Shown here piece by piece: positions 1 to 6,273 of a stretch of 22,012 bases of DNA (position 1 is its first letter; each line of letters starts with the position of its first letter). Below the pieces are notes generated by a model. That model was not told the origin of the DNA and searched no databases. It saw only the letters and a program-made list of their open reading frames with translations. Made by a program: the position numbers and the translations under genes. The stretch covers positions 1 to 22,012 of the IMG/VR virus record IMGVR_UViG_3300038426_000068; one strand, written 5' to 3'. Origin of the DNA: a virus.

Positions 1-11
1 ATTAATCTGGA

Positions 12-1301
12 TTAACCTGGAAGTATAGTACCCTCACCTTCACCAACGATAACAGGCCCAAAGAAAAGACCCCCGCCTCTTCCGCGTGTCCATGTGTACA
101 CCGCATACCTAGTAGCATCCATCAGGTCATCAAACCCGCGTTGTTTATCAGGAAGCTCTTGTACATTGCCGTCTCTGTCTTTCTGTCTGACGTAGCCTTG
201 TATTTCTTTAAAGAAGTGCTCAGCTCGAGGATTGATCTTAAACTTGTATTGTCTGACTGCATTAATCCCATCTAAAACGTCCTTCTTAGCAGCATGCACA
301 TTTAAACCGGCGTTTCTCATCTCAGCGATACGGGCCGGTTCAGCGGTATCGCAGTATAGCGGGATTTGGTTATGCAATCTAGGATCGGTAATATGCTCGT
401 CCAGTTTGTCTTTAATCGCTTCTATAAATTCAGAGTTGAGTTTCTTTTGTAGGTACAGCTCATCAATAACGTAGATTTCTTTTTCCTTTATTCCAAGCAA
501 AACAAAAGCAGAAGGATGCTCCCAACCGAAGTCAACGCCGCCGATTGTGGTTTCAAAGTCATCGTAGTTGTATGCAAACAATTCGCGTTTGAAGTTAGTG
601 TACACTTGGTTTTCTAAACTACCGGGTACGCCTAACGTATAGACTTTGTAAAGATTTGGATCAATGTCTTTAAGGCCCTCAAGCTCGCGTTTGTTTTCTT
701 CATCAAGGTAATCGTTGTCTTTATACGTGTAATGCTGGACCTCAACATCGCCGTGTACGCCAAACTCCATCAACGGGAAGTATTTGTTGGTCCAGTTGTT
801 CTGATCGATCGGATTAAAGGTTAATATCATTTGTCTATAATTGTCTTTTAACGGCTGGCCGCGTAGGCGCATCCGTATCATTTCGTAAGACGTTGGATTA
901 ATATCGTTTGATGCTTCTTCCAACCAGATATCGGTAACATCGGTAAGGCTTTTAATACGTTCAGTTGTTTCTCCCTGTGTGTGAACAATCGAGAGACATT
1001 GAATAGTTGATTTATTAGGGAATGTTATCGTTCGAGAAGTTTTATTGATAATACAGGGAATGTTCTTCTCTTCTATGTGCTCACAAAAAAATCTCCAACA
1101 GCTTATGTCATGACTTGGCCCGTATTGACGAATTGCTATTATGCGGCTGTTCGGATGGATTAGGGCTTTGGTAATAAGCTTTTGTGATACTGCAAAACTC
1201 TTTCCTGCTGAAGCTCCGCCAAAAACAACTAGATAACGAGCGTGTGAGTTGAATACTGGTTCAAAGCTTGGTTGCGGCCAATTAGAGAGATCTATGTCCA
1301 T
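12..1301 (-). CDS. terL: terminase large subunit (DNA-packaging ATPase/nuclease)
   Basis: Motor ATPase and nuclease that pumps viral DNA into the prohead. In the 429 residues one sees Walker A GGASAGKS (28-35), Walker B DIWLEEA (124-130), the coupling motif LTFNP (160-164), then an RNase H-fold nuclease with acidic residues at D257 (GGVDFGW), D318 (YCDTAEP) and D391/D392/D395 (RGFDDLMDA). Length and motif order match the Terminase_3 (PBSX/SPP1-like) family. The start ATG overlaps the small-subunit stop (TAATG), so the two are translationally coupled. All motifs are intact. The gene ends at the window edge, and portal and capsid genes would be expected further left. Confidence is high for function; the exact subfamily is inferred. 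Confidence 0.97.
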   Translation of the reverse strand: MDIDLSNWPQPSFEPVFNSHARYLVVFGGASAGKSFAVSQKLITKALIHPNSRIIAIRQYGPSHDISCWRFFCEHIEEKNIPCIINKTSRTITFPNKSTIQCLSIVHTQGETTERIKSLTDVTDIWLEEASNDINPTSYEMIRMRLRGQPLKDNYRQMILTFNPIDQNNWTNKYFPLMEFGVHGDVEVQHYTYKDNDYLDEENKRELEGLKDIDPNLYKVYTLGVPGSLENQVYTNFKRELFAYNYDDFETTIGGVDFGWEHPSAFVLLGIKEKEIYVIDELYLQKKLNSEFIEAIKDKLDEHITDPRLHNQIPLYCDTAEPARIAEMRNAGLNVHAAKKDVLDGINAVRQYKFKINPRAEHFFKEIQGYVRQKDRDGNVQELPDKQRGFDDLMDATRYAVYTWTRGRGGGLFFGPVIVGEGEGTILPG

Positions 1302-1777
1302 TAAGGCTCTACCTTTGGATTTATAGTGATTTTAATCTCGCCGTCGTGTTCTACTTCCAGCTTTGTTTTGTCCAGCCCTAGGATCTGCATAAACTTATCC
1401 ACGCCAAGCTCCCAGCGTTTTCGTGCTTCCTTTGAGCCTATGTTATCTGACTGCATGCTCTCAAAAGCTTTATTGGCTATTTCAAGAGCTTCTTTTGAAC
1501 GCTGATCTTTGAACTTCAGTATTCTTTTCTCAAAGGCTTTTTGTGTTTCGTTGAGCAGGTGATCGTCGTATGCTTGTGCGCGTTTGACCCAATCGTGCTT
1601 AGCGCTGTATAACTCTAGGTTGCGCTTAGATACCGAAGCTATTCCGCCGCTTTGACGTAGCTTTTCAAGTGATCGTTCTGGGCCTAAATCGCGGTACATA
1701 CAAAAAAGAGAGAATGCTTTAGACCGCTCGCTAGGTTGCCGCTGCCATAATTCAGAATGAGGCAATGTTCTCTCCAT
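1301..1777 (-). CDS. terS: terminase small subunit
   Basis: DNA-recognition partner of the large terminase. The 158-residue protein has the pattern of small terminases of archaeal and Gram-positive viruses: an N-terminal HTH-like part with YRDLGPERSLEKL, then SVSKRNLELYSAKHDWVKRAQAYDDH, a long charged helix and a short acidic C-terminus. It directly abuts terL (TAATG). I chose ATG 1777 rather than the TTG at 1819 (14 residues longer). Neither has a Shine-Dalgarno site, but a TATA box at 1798-1805 lies about 24 nt upstream of 1777, which fits a leaderless archaeal message. The family call rests on motif pattern and position. Confidence 0.85.
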   Translation of the reverse strand: MERTLPHSELWQRQPSERSKAFSLFCMYRDLGPERSLEKLRQSGGIASVSKRNLELYSAKHDWVKRAQAYDDHLLNETQKAFEKRILKFKDQRSKEALEIANKAFESMQSDNIGSKEARKRWELGVDKFMQILGLDKTKLEVEHDGEIKITINPKVEP

Positions 1778-1797
1778 ATAAAAGAATGGAAAGTTAA

Positions 1798-1805
1798 TAT
1801 TTAAG
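1798..1805 (-). promoter_or_regulatory. archaeal TATA box for terS-terL
   Basis: Minus-strand CTTAAATA, centred about 24 nt upstream of the terS ATG at 1777. That is the distance from archaeal box A to the transcription start, so the mRNA would be leaderless. It lies just after the stop of the preceding gene. Assigned by sequence and spacing only. Confidence 0.5.
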
Positions 1806-1822
1806 TATTGCTCGAACAACTA

Positions 1823-2281
1823 CTATTTTCTTGCACTTTTGAATGACTTTAGAGACTTAACAGCCTTATACTCATTATTTAGTACCGTTAATGCATCATC
1901 AAGGTAATCATGTTCAGCGCCTAACGCATTTTCTAGATCTTTATCATCAAGCCTGGCGATCCTGGCGTGTTCATGATCCAATTCGTCGTGCAGGTGTAGA
2001 AAGACAGTTTCCCAGTGGCTGTTGTGTAGTCGTTTCCAGTGCGCTAGTATTGCTGCTGATTGGGCTTCTTGTTCTGGTGTTGATAGTAACCCATCTTTAA
2101 TCTTCTTTTGTTCCCTGCTGACATGGACGAGTTGTATTCTCGAAACACCGCCTAATTCTCGTTCGATTTTAATGAGCTTGTCGAGTATGGTACAGAATAG
2201 GATTCTTTTGGCGGGGTTCTCGATTTCGTCACGCATGGCGAAGAGGCGACCCCTTATGCCGGTGTAGTCGGGTTCAGCCAT
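1823..2281 (-). CDS. hypothetical protein, helical, upstream of terminase
   Basis: Not recognised. The 152-residue product is soluble, highly charged and predicted mostly helical, with a His-rich central segment (HNSHWETVFLHLHDELDHEHARIARLDD) and a basic tail ending SFKSARK. An alternative TTG start at 2320 would add 13 residues. ATG 2281 is preferred because a TATA box sits at 2341-2349. Neither start has a clear ribosome site. It stops 45 nt before the terS start, and its position suggests a packaging-module accessory, but no function can be assigned from sequence. Confidence 0.75.
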   Translation of the reverse strand: MAEPDYTGIRGRLFAMRDEIENPAKRILFCTILDKLIKIERELGGVSRIQLVHVSREQKKIKDGLLSTPEQEAQSAAILAHWKRLHNSHWETVFLHLHDELDHEHARIARLDDKDLENALGAEHDYLDDALTVLNNEYKAVKSLKSFKSARK

Positions 2282-2340
2282 TAGGACTTTAACGTTGCTA
2301 CAGTTTGCCACTGTATTCAAAAAGAAGGTTGGGTTATGAG

Positions 2341-2349
2341 TATTTAAGG
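2341..2349 (-). promoter_or_regulatory. candidate archaeal TATA box before packaging module
   Basis: Minus-strand CCTTAAATA in the short gap between the small-gene array (last stop at 2366) and the gene starting at 2281. It resembles archaeal box A and would start transcription near 2320, separating the packaging genes from the array. Confidence 0.45.
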
Positions 2350-2365
2350 CTTATTAGTAGGGTCT

Positions 2366-2506
2366 TCACCATCCTAGAAAGTAAATCGCTAATACAAACG
2401 CTGCAAATACAGCTAAGAAGAATAAAGTAGGCCCAGCTGTATCAAGTGTGATTGGGGCGGAGTGATAAAACTGTTCACGTTCTCCTAAATATTCAAATCT
2501 ACTCAT
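2366..2506 (-). CDS. small membrane protein (46 aa)
   Basis: Starts at ATG 2506 in the array's standard junction (GAGGTCGAAAAATG), not at the longer open frame. It has a polar N-terminus (MSRFEYLGEREQFYHSAP) followed by one long hydrophobic C-terminal segment (LFFLAVFAAFVLAIYFLGW) that should span the membrane. It overlaps the preceding membrane gene by 4 nt (ATGA) and is the last gene of the array. Function unknown; a holin or membrane accessory role is only a guess. Confidence 0.75.
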   Translation of the reverse strand: MSRFEYLGEREQFYHSAPITLDTAGPTLFFLAVFAAFVLAIYFLGW

Positions 2507-2661
2507 TTTTCGACCTCCACTACCAACATGATAATGAAAGTGCCTGCCAAAGCCGCAAACCAAGCTGCATAAAATGCTGAATTAATGATTATATCGTGTA
2601 TCGTCAATGCTACACAAAACACTAAAAAGAATATATTATATATTAACCAGAACCTCCTCAT
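2503..2661 (-). CDS. small membrane protein (52 aa), two hydrophobic segments
   Basis: Begins MRRFWLIYNIFFLVFCVALTIHD and carries a second hydrophobic stretch (FYAAWFAALAGTFIIMLVVEVEK), so two membrane helices are likely. ATG 2661 lies 9 nt after AGGAG; ATGs at 2667 and 2670 in the same frame are possible. The C-terminus VEVEK is encoded by the ribosome-binding site of the next gene, with TGA overlapping its ATG. Function unknown. Confidence 0.7.
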   Translation of the reverse strand: MRRFWLIYNIFFLVFCVALTIHDIIINSAFYAAWFAALAGTFIIMLVVEVEK

Positions 2662-2666
2662 TTTCA

Positions 2667-2915
2667 TCATCTCCTATTCCTAACCGACAGCACGAGCAAT
2701 ACTGCCCATGCACCTACATCGATCAGATTGCCACACACGGCGAGCACTAGACCCAGAGTTGTGTAGGTTATTCCAAGGATGATTAATGCGCTGAGCGTCA
2801 TAACGCAGGATACTAGGTTTAGAGATGTTCCTTTCTTGTAGAGCTCTTTTATCTGTGGTAGTAACATTAGGCCGAATACGCCGTTTAATATAAGGATACA
2901 AATATCCTGCCACAT
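2667..2915 (-). CDS. SemiSWEET-like PQ-loop membrane protein
   Basis: An 82-residue protein with three hydrophobic helices (about 8-20, 35-57, 60-78) and a Pro-Gln motif at residues 20-21 (LLPQIKELYKKGTS) at the end of the first helix. This is the size and layout of SemiSWEET/PQ-loop proteins, which form dimers that move small sugars across membranes. ATG 2915 directly follows the upstream stop (TGAATG). The ATG at 2919 opens a non-membrane, low-quality frame and was not used. Substrate cannot be told from sequence, and it could be another three-helix PQ-loop protein. Confidence 0.7.
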   Translation of the reverse strand: MWQDICILILNGVFGLMLLPQIKELYKKGTSLNLVSCVMTLSALIILGITYTTLGLVLAVCGNLIDVGAWAVLLVLSVRNRR

Positions 2916-3218
2916 TCATTTTTTAGCCTCTTCTGCCTGAGAATAATTCACACTCAGCTCTTCCACTGGAATGTTTTCCATGTCTTTTAACAATTTTGGA
3001 TTTATCGTGCTTATGTCTGAATCGATAACGTCCAAAATGCCCTCAAGATTGTATTTGTACAGAATCGCTCTATCGATCCTATCATCTATCATCTGCTGAC
3101 GCCTCTCTTCGTTAGAAAGATGCACAGCACCGTCTCCATGAAGAAATTTATTTATAAACTCCTGCGCTTTTATTTTCTCGTAGATGCAATACCTACGAAC
3201 GAAATTGATATCAGTCAT
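2916..3218 (-). CDS. hypothetical soluble protein (100 aa)
   Basis: Not recognised. Starts at ATG 3218 in a standard junction (GAGGGCCGAAAAATGAC); the open frame extends further but lacks a better start. Mixed-charge, helical sequence MTDINFVRRYCIYEKIKAQ with DRIDRAILYKYNLEGILDVIDSD, ending -EEAKK, where the last codons are the ribosome site of the SemiSWEET-like gene. It lies between two membrane-protein genes with overlaps or no spacing, so co-translation is likely. Confidence 0.75.
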   Translation of the reverse strand: MTDINFVRRYCIYEKIKAQEFINKFLHGDGAVHLSNEERRQQMIDDRIDRAILYKYNLEGILDVIDSDISTINPKLLKDMENIPVEELSVNYSQAEEAKK

Positions 3219-3832
3219 TTTTCGGCCCTCCTCAAGCTCAACTTCGGATGTAATTCCATCAGTGCGCCGCCTAGTCCGACCTGCCACACCATGAGAGGAT
3301 AATACATGATTCTTTCCATGATGCCCATGCCCAGCCCGAAAATCAGGGAAGGGAATACCACCACGATCGGGATTAACAGGCCGCCGATTAATGCGAGGAT
3401 GCCTAAGCCAAAGGAGAGGGAGCTAAACGGCTCATTGAACCTCTTATAGAACCGGAGCATCACGATCACGCCAAGGACAACGATTGTCATTGCAGATGTG
3501 ACGTGGCAGGCGTACGCGTATGTCCAAGGGATTAACGACGGGAATAGTCCGACGCCGATCTCCCCCATACACGAAATTACCAAAAGTGCCGTAAACCACT
3601 TCCCCAACGCGTTGTAGGCTAAAAGCGTTCCTGTGAGTCCTAGCACCCCAGAAACTACCAATGTGACCCCAAAAAGAAGAATCGTTGGCTGTAACGCACC
3701 GAGCGAGCTTATAGTGTCGATGCTGATGTTGTACCCTGGCGAATTTAGGGCTTCCATTATCGGATTGAATAATAGTCCTATGAACGCGGCTATGAAGAGC
3801 AACGCCCCGCCGAGTTGTTGTTTATTAGTCAT
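3215..3832 (-). CDS. DUF998 family integral membrane protein
   Basis: Six hydrophobic helices in 205 residues, with hallmarks of DUF998: an N-terminal segment ending in SPGYNISIDTISSLGA, then ALQPTILLFGVTLVVSG, a central GLFPS and His (HVTSAM) region, and near the C-terminus GLGMGIMERIMYYPLMVWQVGLGGALM. The family is common in archaea and of unknown function. The last residues (RRAEK) come from the downstream ribosome site. It is by far the largest membrane protein in the array. A viral copy could alter the host envelope, but that is speculation. Confidence 0.88.
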   Translation of the reverse strand: MTNKQQLGGALLFIAAFIGLLFNPIMEALNSPGYNISIDTISSLGALQPTILLFGVTLVVSGVLGLTGTLLAYNALGKWFTALLVISCMGEIGVGLFPSLIPWTYAYACHVTSAMTIVVLGVIVMLRFYKRFNEPFSSLSFGLGILALIGGLLIPIVVVFPSLIFGLGMGIMERIMYYPLMVWQVGLGGALMELHPKLSLRRAEK

Positions 3833-3835
3833 TTT

Positions 3836-4021
3836 TCAAGCCTTTTTGTGTATGTCAATACCCTTATCTGTGTAATCTATATCATATATGCCTTCCGTGA
3901 TTTGCTCACCCGTTTTCATGTCCTTACCGCAATAGAGGCAAGTGTAATCATCTTTGATAGTTTTTGCGAGATAATGAAGCTCCTCGCATTGCGGACATTT
4001 GATAGAGTTAAGATATGTCAT
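3836..4021 (-). CDS. zinc-ribbon microprotein (61 aa)
   Basis: Two CxxC knuckles, CPQC near residue 9 and CLYC near residue 28, about 16 residues apart, indicate a small zinc ribbon. The remaining half is acidic (EGIYDIDYTDKGIDIHKKA). Starts at ATG 4021 in junction GAGGTGAAAAATGAC and stops 3 nt before the DUF998 start. Function unknown; small viral zinc ribbons often bind nucleic acids or host proteins. Confidence 0.8.
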   Translation of the reverse strand: MTYLNSIKCPQCEELHYLAKTIKDDYTCLYCGKDMKTGEQITEGIYDIDYTDKGIDIHKKA

Positions 4022-4139
4022 TTTTCACCTCATTTTCCAAACATGTCTTATCTATGGGGTATCTCCGTTTTCTTCCCTTCTTGATAACCGTTGAGCGCAC
4101 ATTAGGGCAGTCCCATGCAGATAAATCTGGTTTAATCAT
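4008..4139 (-). CDS. small basic protein (43 aa)
   Basis: Short gene found from its junction (ATG 4139 after GTTGAAAA). Sequence MIKPDLSAWDCPNVRSTVIK, then a very basic GRKRRYPIDKTCLENEVKNDIS with two cysteines. It overlaps both neighbours (14 nt with the following zinc-ribbon gene), and its C-terminal EVKNDIS reads through the next gene's ribosome site in a different frame. It may bind nucleic acid through its basic patch; not recognised. Confidence 0.6.
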   Translation of the reverse strand: MIKPDLSAWDCPNVRSTVIKKGRKRRYPIDKTCLENEVKNDIS

Positions 4140-4293
4140 TTTTCAACCCCTCTAAAGTACGGCCCAACAAATCTTCAGCCGAAGCTACCAATTCGTACAC
4201 TTGAACGGTTGATTCACCGTCATAAAGTTTACATCTGGCGCTTTCAACATAGTCATATACCTTTTCTAAGTCGGTCATCTGAAATTTAAGCAT
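4132..4293 (-). CDS. hypothetical protein (53 aa)
   Basis: Starts at ATG 4293 (GGGTTGAAAAATG). An acidic helical protein, MLKFQMTDLEKVYDYVESAR, then VYELVASAEDLLGRTLEGLKND. The C-terminal GLKND arises because the junction is read in the frame that gives -LKND and then a stop, and it overlaps the next start by 8 nt. No family recognised. Confidence 0.65.
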   Translation of the reverse strand: MLKFQMTDLEKVYDYVESARCKLYDGESTVQVYELVASAEDLLGRTLEGLKND

Positions 4294-4296
4294 TTT

Positions 4297-4467
4297 TCAA
4301 CCCATTACCACAGCCAACACAATAAGTGCCACACCGATAACCGTCCGCACTACGCGGCCAGCATCTGCGAACCAAGTGTGCTCTGTGTCTTTATACCACA
4401 GACTCCATACGCCATCGAATATGTTCCAAAGCCCGAATACTATTAAAGTATAGTTTATCCAGTTCAT
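4297..4467 (-). CDS. small membrane protein (56 aa)
   Basis: Two hydrophobic segments, WINYTLIVFGLWNIFDGVWSLW near the N-terminus (tryptophan-rich) and VIGVALIVLAVVMG at the C-terminus, joined by a polar linker KDTEHTWFADAGR. Starts at ATG 4467 after GAGGTTAAAAA. Stops 3 nt before the next ATG. Function unknown. Confidence 0.7.
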   Translation of the reverse strand: MNWINYTLIVFGLWNIFDGVWSLWYKDTEHTWFADAGRVVRTVIGVALIVLAVVMG

Positions 4468-4470
4468 TTT

Positions 4471-4707
4471 TTAACCTCTTTTATAAACAGCGTTCCTTAC
4501 GTCTTCCATCGTCCAATCTACCTTGTTGTGCATGACGCTCCAGCCAAGTAAATTACCTAAAATCGACGCTTTTTGTTGTTCACTGACCAATTCTTGCCAT
4601 GCTACTAAAAGGCACATAATAAAGTAGTCCCAAGAGGTACCTGGAATTGGATATTCTTTTTTTAACTCATCAATAACTCTGTCATCTTCAATTTCAAGAG
4701 AAGTCAT
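4471..4707 (-). CDS. hypothetical protein (78 aa)
   Basis: Soluble, helical, MTSLEIEDDRVIDELKKEYPIPGTSWDYFIMCLLVAWQELVSEQQ followed by WSVMHNKVDWTMEDVRNAVYKRG. Start ATG 4707 has a full GGAGG site 8 nt upstream. The stop lies within the junction preceding the next membrane gene. No family recognised. Confidence 0.75.
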   Translation of the reverse strand: MTSLEIEDDRVIDELKKEYPIPGTSWDYFIMCLLVAWQELVSEQQKASILGNLLGWSVMHNKVDWTMEDVRNAVYKRG

Positions 4708-4719
4708 TTTTTACACCTC

Positions 4720-4860
4720 CTAACTTGCCGAGTAGACCTTCTTATTGCACCGATCGCAGGCGTAGATGTTTTTCTCTGAGTCAGGATCGGTATAGGTAAT
4801 GAAACCGTGTCCTTCGGTGATCTCTTTTCCACATTCCGAACAGTAGATTTTATTTAACAT
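4720..4860 (-). CDS. zinc-ribbon microprotein (46 aa)
   Basis: Sequence MLNKIYCSECGKEITEGHGF...YACDRCNKKVYSAS has two CxxC pairs spaced about 24 residues, a typical zinc ribbon. ATG 4860 is preferred over 4905 because the upstream gene ends there. Its start context (GATGTTAAATAAA) is the same as that of the preceding gene at 4987, so both begin MLNK. It ends with TAG. Function unknown. Confidence 0.75.
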   Translation of the reverse strand: MLNKIYCSECGKEITEGHGFITYTDPDSEKNIYACDRCNKKVYSAS

Positions 4861-4987
4861 CTTTCTTATGCTTCTGAAACGCCTTACACGTCCAATACAA
4901 CTCACAGCACTTTTTACAGTACTCTACCTCTTTCGAGGACAGCGTAATTGGGCAGGACACTACTTGGCTCATTTTTTTATTTAACAT
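4850..4987 (-). CDS. Cys-rich microprotein (45 aa)
   Basis: MLNKK then MSQVVSCPITLSSKEVEYCKKCCELYWTCKAF. Five cysteines (one C, then CKKCC, then C) suggest metal binding or disulfides. It could start at ATG 4987 or at the internal ATG 4972; 4987 shares its context with the next gene. It overlaps both neighbours by about 7-11 nt. Not recognised. Confidence 0.6.
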   Translation of the reverse strand: MLNKKMSQVVSCPITLSSKEVEYCKKCCELYWTCKAFQKHKKDVK

Positions 4988-5154
4988 CTTTCATCCCGGT
5001 CCTTCCGTTTTATGTATTCTTCAAGTTCAGCAGCCCACGCATCTATTTCGGTATTCATTGGAGTGCCATATGGTGCTGCGCCTACCTTTGCGAGGCGTTT
5101 TAGTGCTATTAAGCGTTGTAATAAGATTTGCTTCTCGGACATACTTAGTGTCAT
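4981..5154 (-). CDS. hypothetical protein (57 aa)
   Basis: Starts at ATG 5154 after GGAGTGTAAAAA. Sequence MTLSMSEKQILLQRLIALKR, then ...MNTEIDAWAAELEEYIKRKD; two amphipathic helices are probable. Overlaps the upstream gene by 4 nt (ATGA) and the downstream start by 7 nt. No family recognised. Confidence 0.65.
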   Translation of the reverse strand: MTLSMSEKQILLQRLIALKRLAKVGAAPYGTPMNTEIDAWAAELEEYIKRKDRDERC

Positions 5155-5327
5155 TTTTTACACTCCACTGCTGGAAAATACTCTTTGTTTTTTTCTGGAT
5201 CGCATATGAACTTAAGGCAATCCCTATGATCGAATAAGATAGTGTCCTTCTGTGAACACGTTACTAGTCCTCTCTTAGTCACGATGAGATTATGGCAGCG
5301 TTCACAGGGGGTGTTTAAGTGTCCCAT
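5151..5327 (-). CDS. Cys/His-rich microprotein (58 aa)
   Basis: MGHLNTPCERCHNLIVTKRG carries CERCH, and further on come C24, HRDC and FICD, giving about five cysteines plus histidines, consistent with a zinc site. ATG 5327 has AGGAAA just upstream. It is read in a frame overlapping the end of the preceding 42-residue gene. The end VECKK is encoded by the next ribosome site. Function unknown. Confidence 0.65.
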   Translation of the reverse strand: MGHLNTPCERCHNLIVTKRGLVTCSQKDTILFDHRDCLKFICDPEKNKEYFPAVECKK

Positions 5328-5443
5328 TTTCCTAAGTTCACCACGAACCGTTCAAGTGCATCAAAGCCTTTAAGAATTAATAGCCCCTCAGCTATAACTC
5401 CTGCTCCAATGCAGATTTCAATTAGGATTATTTCTAGTATCAT
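5315..5443 (-). CDS. small membrane protein (42 aa)
   Basis: MILEIILIEICIGAGVIAEGLLILKG forms one hydrophobic helix, followed by a short polar tail. ATG 5443 follows GGAGTGAAAA and overlaps the upstream stop (ATGA). Its end overlaps the next gene by 13 nt. Too short to classify. Confidence 0.55.
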   Translation of the reverse strand: MILEIILIEICIGAGVIAEGLLILKGFDALERFVVNLGKWDT

Positions 5444-5622
5444 TTTTCACTCCGATTCCAATCTTTCAGTACGAGGTTGATTTCTTCACTCTGCGCAGGA
5501 AGAGGGATCTTGTTATGACAGAGGGTACAGAGTATATACAAATCCTTTCCATTGTATGTTAGGTGATGTTTTGGTATTAGTGGTCTGTTGCATTGTGGAC
5601 AGCGGATCGGTATCGAGTTCAC
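5440..5622 (-). CDS. zinc-ribbon microprotein (60 aa), GTG start
   Basis: RCPQCNRPLIPKHH and LCTLCHNKIPLP provide two CxxC pairs about 20 residues apart, so a zinc ribbon. I set the start at GTG 5622 because it overlaps the upstream stop as GTGA and has AAAGGA 4-9 nt upstream; the longer frame to 5694 lies inside the previous gene. C-terminus NRSEK is the next gene's ribosome site. Function unknown. Confidence 0.75.
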   Translation of the reverse strand: MNSIPIRCPQCNRPLIPKHHLTYNGKDLYILCTLCHNKIPLPAQSEEINLVLKDWNRSEK

Positions 5623-5792
5623 TTTATCCTTTGAATTCCTTTCATGATGTCTTCCAATGTTTTGAAGTAGGTGTCGAGCTCGCAAAAGGCACAATTAAGC
5701 TCTAGCTTACCGTTTTCGAGCACATGATACACGGCATGCCCGACGACCTTTTTGCTGCATCTGTGGCACACGCCGAATGATAGATCTGTCAT
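5619..5792 (-). CDS. zinc-finger microprotein (57 aa)
   Basis: MTDLSFGVCHRCSKKVVGHAV...LNCAFCELDTYFKTLEDIMKG: two CxxC pairs about 22 residues apart followed by a helix. Starts at ATG 5792 in a consensus junction (GAGGCCGAAAAATGAC). Overlaps both neighbours by 4 nt. Function unknown. Confidence 0.75.
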   Translation of the reverse strand: MTDLSFGVCHRCSKKVVGHAVYHVLENGKLELNCAFCELDTYFKTLEDIMKGIQRIK

Positions 5793-5986
5793 TTTTCGGC
5801 CTCTTTTTCGTATTCACTGCAACTAATATTGATAAAGTCTGGCGGAGACGTTACCCAAAACGTACCTCCGATTTTACACTCAATATCCCAATCTCCACCC
5901 CAATCTGCTGTCACGCCCCAATGACTTTTACAATTCTTGCAGGTTTGACAGAGCACTTTAACCTCGTGATCGCAATTATCGGTCAT
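5789..5986 (-). CDS. Cys-rich protein (65 aa), possible zinc binder
   Basis: MTDNCDHEVKVLCQTCKNCK followed by WGGDWDIECKIGG and ISCSEYEKEAEK. At least six cysteines, including CQTCKNC. ATG 5986 follows GAGGAAGA and overlaps the upstream stop; the longer frame to 6010 lies in the previous gene. It ends -EAEK in the standard junction. The pattern resembles small phage proteins with C-x2-C-x2-C plus downstream cysteines, but no named family is clear. Confidence 0.75.
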   Translation of the reverse strand: MTDNCDHEVKVLCQTCKNCKSHWGVTADWGGDWDIECKIGGTFWVTSPPDFINISCSEYEKEAEK

Positions 5987-6273
5987 TCTTCCTCTGCCGT
6001 AAAATCCCATGCTTTGGCTGTTTCACGAGGTATGATTGCCCAATACTTGCCGCCGTGAGCAACGGTTAGTGGTGTATAATCAATTTCTTTTCCTACCGGC
6101 AGCCCCCATTTATCCGGTCCTAACACTCCCTTGTCGTCTATTTCACTATAGATTATCACAGCCATTGCATCTATGATGTTGGCTGGGTCGCTTGGAGCCA
6201 TCTTGTCTAAGTGTCCCTTTAGATAATTCCATGCCCAGTGTCTATAAGATGTTATATGGGAGTTTTTAATCAT
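5983..6273 (-). CDS. hypothetical protein (96 aa)
   Basis: Not recognised. Soluble, with an N-terminal helical half (HWAWNYLKGHLDKMAPSDPANIIDAMAVIIYSEID) and a C-terminal half likely beta (KEIDYTPLTVAHGGKYWAIIPRETAKAWDF). Starts ATG 6273 immediately after the MuF gene's coding end, with the same GAGGAAGAATGA junction as the next gene. It ends -AEEE. Close linkage to the head morphogenesis gene suggests co-expression. Confidence 0.75.
   Translation of the reverse strand: MIKNSHITSYRHWAWNYLKGHLDKMAPSDPANIIDAMAVIIYSEIDDKGVLGPDKWGLPVGKEIDYTPLTVAHGGKYWAIIPRETAKAWDFTAEEE

Noticed and set aside
2680-2919. ORF starting at the standard junction ATG 2919 (79 aa)
   Set aside because: Overlaps the SemiSWEET-like gene in another frame and encodes a composition-poor, non-membrane peptide; the ATG at 2915, four bases on, gives the convincing protein.
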